This document shows, one piece after another, positions 63,125-64,000 of a stretch of DNA of 64,000 nt. The position numbers were made by a program, and so were the translations under genes. Location of the stretch: NCBI GenBank assembly GCA_947441615.1, contig CANEUH010000011.1, forward strand, positions 46,317-110,316, written 5' to 3'. This DNA comes from Bacteriovoracaceae bacterium. GTDB taxonomy: Bacteria; Bdellovibrionota; Bacteriovoracia; Bacteriovoracales; Bacteriovoracaceae. A model generated the notes under the pieces. It saw only the letters and a program-made list of their open reading frames with translations. It did not search any database and was not told the origin of the DNA. How positions within the stretch are numbered: position 1 is the first letter of the stretch; each line of letters opens with the position of its first letter.

Positions 63125-63251
63125 TTCTCACCCTTAACTTGTAAGATCAATGAGTTATCTCAGGCAGTTATTGCCGTACTTTTATTCCATTACAGTTGGC
63201 TTTCCTGAACTAAAATAGAAACTGGTGAACGTTCTATCTTTGAGAGAATCG

Positions 63252-63794
63252 ATGAAAAACCTATTTTTATTATGCCCACTTTTGATACTGCCGCTGAGCT
63301 GTGGGAAACTTGAGGAAGCAAAGAAAACTGTCACAGAATTTTCCAATAACTTTGTTCCCCAACTGCCACCTTCAACTTCTACCTATCAAGGCCCTTACAC
63401 ACCAGGATCCTATTTTTTAGTGTTAAAGGATTATGGGCCTAAAAAAGATATTCGCATCTTAGATTTTCAATATCTTGCAGATAAGTCATTTCTTTTAAAA
63501 CAGATTAACTTTTCAGCTGGAAACCTTGCTAATGGGTCTTACCAGAAAAAAACTGGTCATATTACAGAAGATAGTAACGGTGTGATCTTACATTCAGTAA
63601 ATTATGATTCCTGCAATATAACGACATCGACGACAATGGCCTTAAGTGGAAACCCAAAAGATAAAGTCAACGCTTCATGGAATGGATTGAAGTTTAGTCT
63701 CTTTAGTTACTCTAAATGGATGATTCCAACGGAGCTTAGTTCAAAGATCGACAGCATTCCAGAGGATATCGGATGCAAAAATTTTTCTAACTAG
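63252..63794 (+). CDS. lipoprotein of unknown family
   Basis: The ATG at 63252 opens directly into a lipoprotein signal ending LILPLSC; an in-frame GTG at 63225 would add nine polar residues before it, so it is not preferred. The mature part of about 160 residues is beta-rich, with two more Cys (YDSCNI, IGCKNF) that may pair. I recognise no domain. It follows the YceI gene after 127 bp and is followed by a hairpin at 63901. Confidence 0.68.
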   Translation: MKNLFLLCPLLILPLSCGKLEEAKKTVTEFSNNFVPQLPPSTSTYQGPYTPGSYFLVLKDYGPKKDIRILDFQYLADKSFLLKQINFSAGNLANGSYQKKTGHITEDSNGVILHSVNYDSCNITTSTTMALSGNPKDKVNASWNGLKFSLFSYSKWMIPTELSSKIDSIPEDIGCKNFSN

Positions 63795-63900
63795 GCCGCC
63801 CCCTCTTCATCATCTTCAAGGCCAAACGATACTTTCGACCCCAAATTCGACGAATCTTTTTCAAATTAGTTGTTAACTAAAATAATCAAATATTTATAAA

Positions 63901-63935
63901 GAAGGCCTCGAGAGAGGCCTTCTACTTTCCTTATT
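63901..63935 (+). terminator. hairpin, probable terminator
   Basis: GAAGGCCTC (63901-63909) pairs perfectly with GAGGCCTTC (63914-63922) around a GAGA loop. TACTTTCCTTATT follows, a modest T-rich run. It may end transcription of the lipoprotein gene or of a gene beyond the window on the other strand. Confidence 0.6.
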
Positions 63936-64000
63936 GTGACCAATCTTTTTACAATTAAATCATCTCAACTACTTAATCAAAAAAAACTCATCACAAAGGA

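Noticed and set aside
1..64000. tRNA, rRNA, CRISPR array, transposase or prophage genes
   Set aside because: Scanning for T-loop-like motifs, regular spaced repeats and transposase/integrase motifs gave nothing convincing.

Overview
The window is AT-rich, densely coded bacterial chromosome with about 59 genes. No rRNA, tRNA, CRISPR array, phage or insertion-sequence gene was recognised. Several features suggest a Bdellovibrio/Bacteriovorax-type predatory bacterium: several FHA-domain proteins, type IV prepilin-like proteins, many secreted proteins of unknown family, and a histone-fold protein resembling the Bdellovibrio histone. That placement is an inference from gene content; there is no marker gene here to prove it.

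Layout. 1-1462: two tail-anchored FHA proteins (the first cut by the window edge) and a small secreted protein. 1624-7318: an Rrf2-type regulator and a SUF iron-sulfur operon (sufB-C-D-S-nfu). 7407-11201: a third FHA protein, hemF, and a CHASE2 adenylate/guanylate cyclase. 11215-13044: an HTTM-DCC membrane protein. 13170-24683: two converging operons that together form a dedicated fatty-acyl elongation and head-to-head hydrocarbon locus. The plus operon encodes a CrtI-like flavoprotein, FabG-, FabZ- and FabI-like enzymes and a TorF-type porin. The minus operon encodes a KAS-II-like synthase, ACP, a second CrtI-like flavoprotein, and OleA, OleB, OleC and OleD.

24856-25254: a doublet histone, with two histone folds in one chain. 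25246-36463: transporters, gamma-glutamyltransferase, PhhB, a lytic transglycosylase with LysM repeats, and an SDR/dihydroorotase/endonuclease-phosphatase operon. 36779-45482: central metabolism, with aconitase and the complete 2-oxoglutarate dehydrogenase set (odhA, odhB, lpd).

45654-52552: hypothetical and surface proteins, an esterase, a degenerate receiver-domain protein, a RoxA-like dihaem cytochrome and a fourth FHA protein. 52596-56191: three related prepilin-like proteins, one carrying a C-terminal intein-like Hint (BIL) domain. 56516-63794: exported proteins, including a repeat lipoprotein, DUF2141, an SGNH hydrolase, a papain-like lipoprotein, a barrel-like protein and YceI.

Three items deserve most attention. 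The first is the ole/FAS/CrtI locus, which looks like a self-contained pathway to an unsaturated long-chain ketone or olefin, with its own ACP. The second is the single-chain tandem histone. The third is the prepilin-BIL fusion, which could cleave or ligate itself after export. In addition, eleven of the twelve convergent gene pairs abut or overlap at their stop codons. The single exception is filled by a long imperfect inverted repeat.
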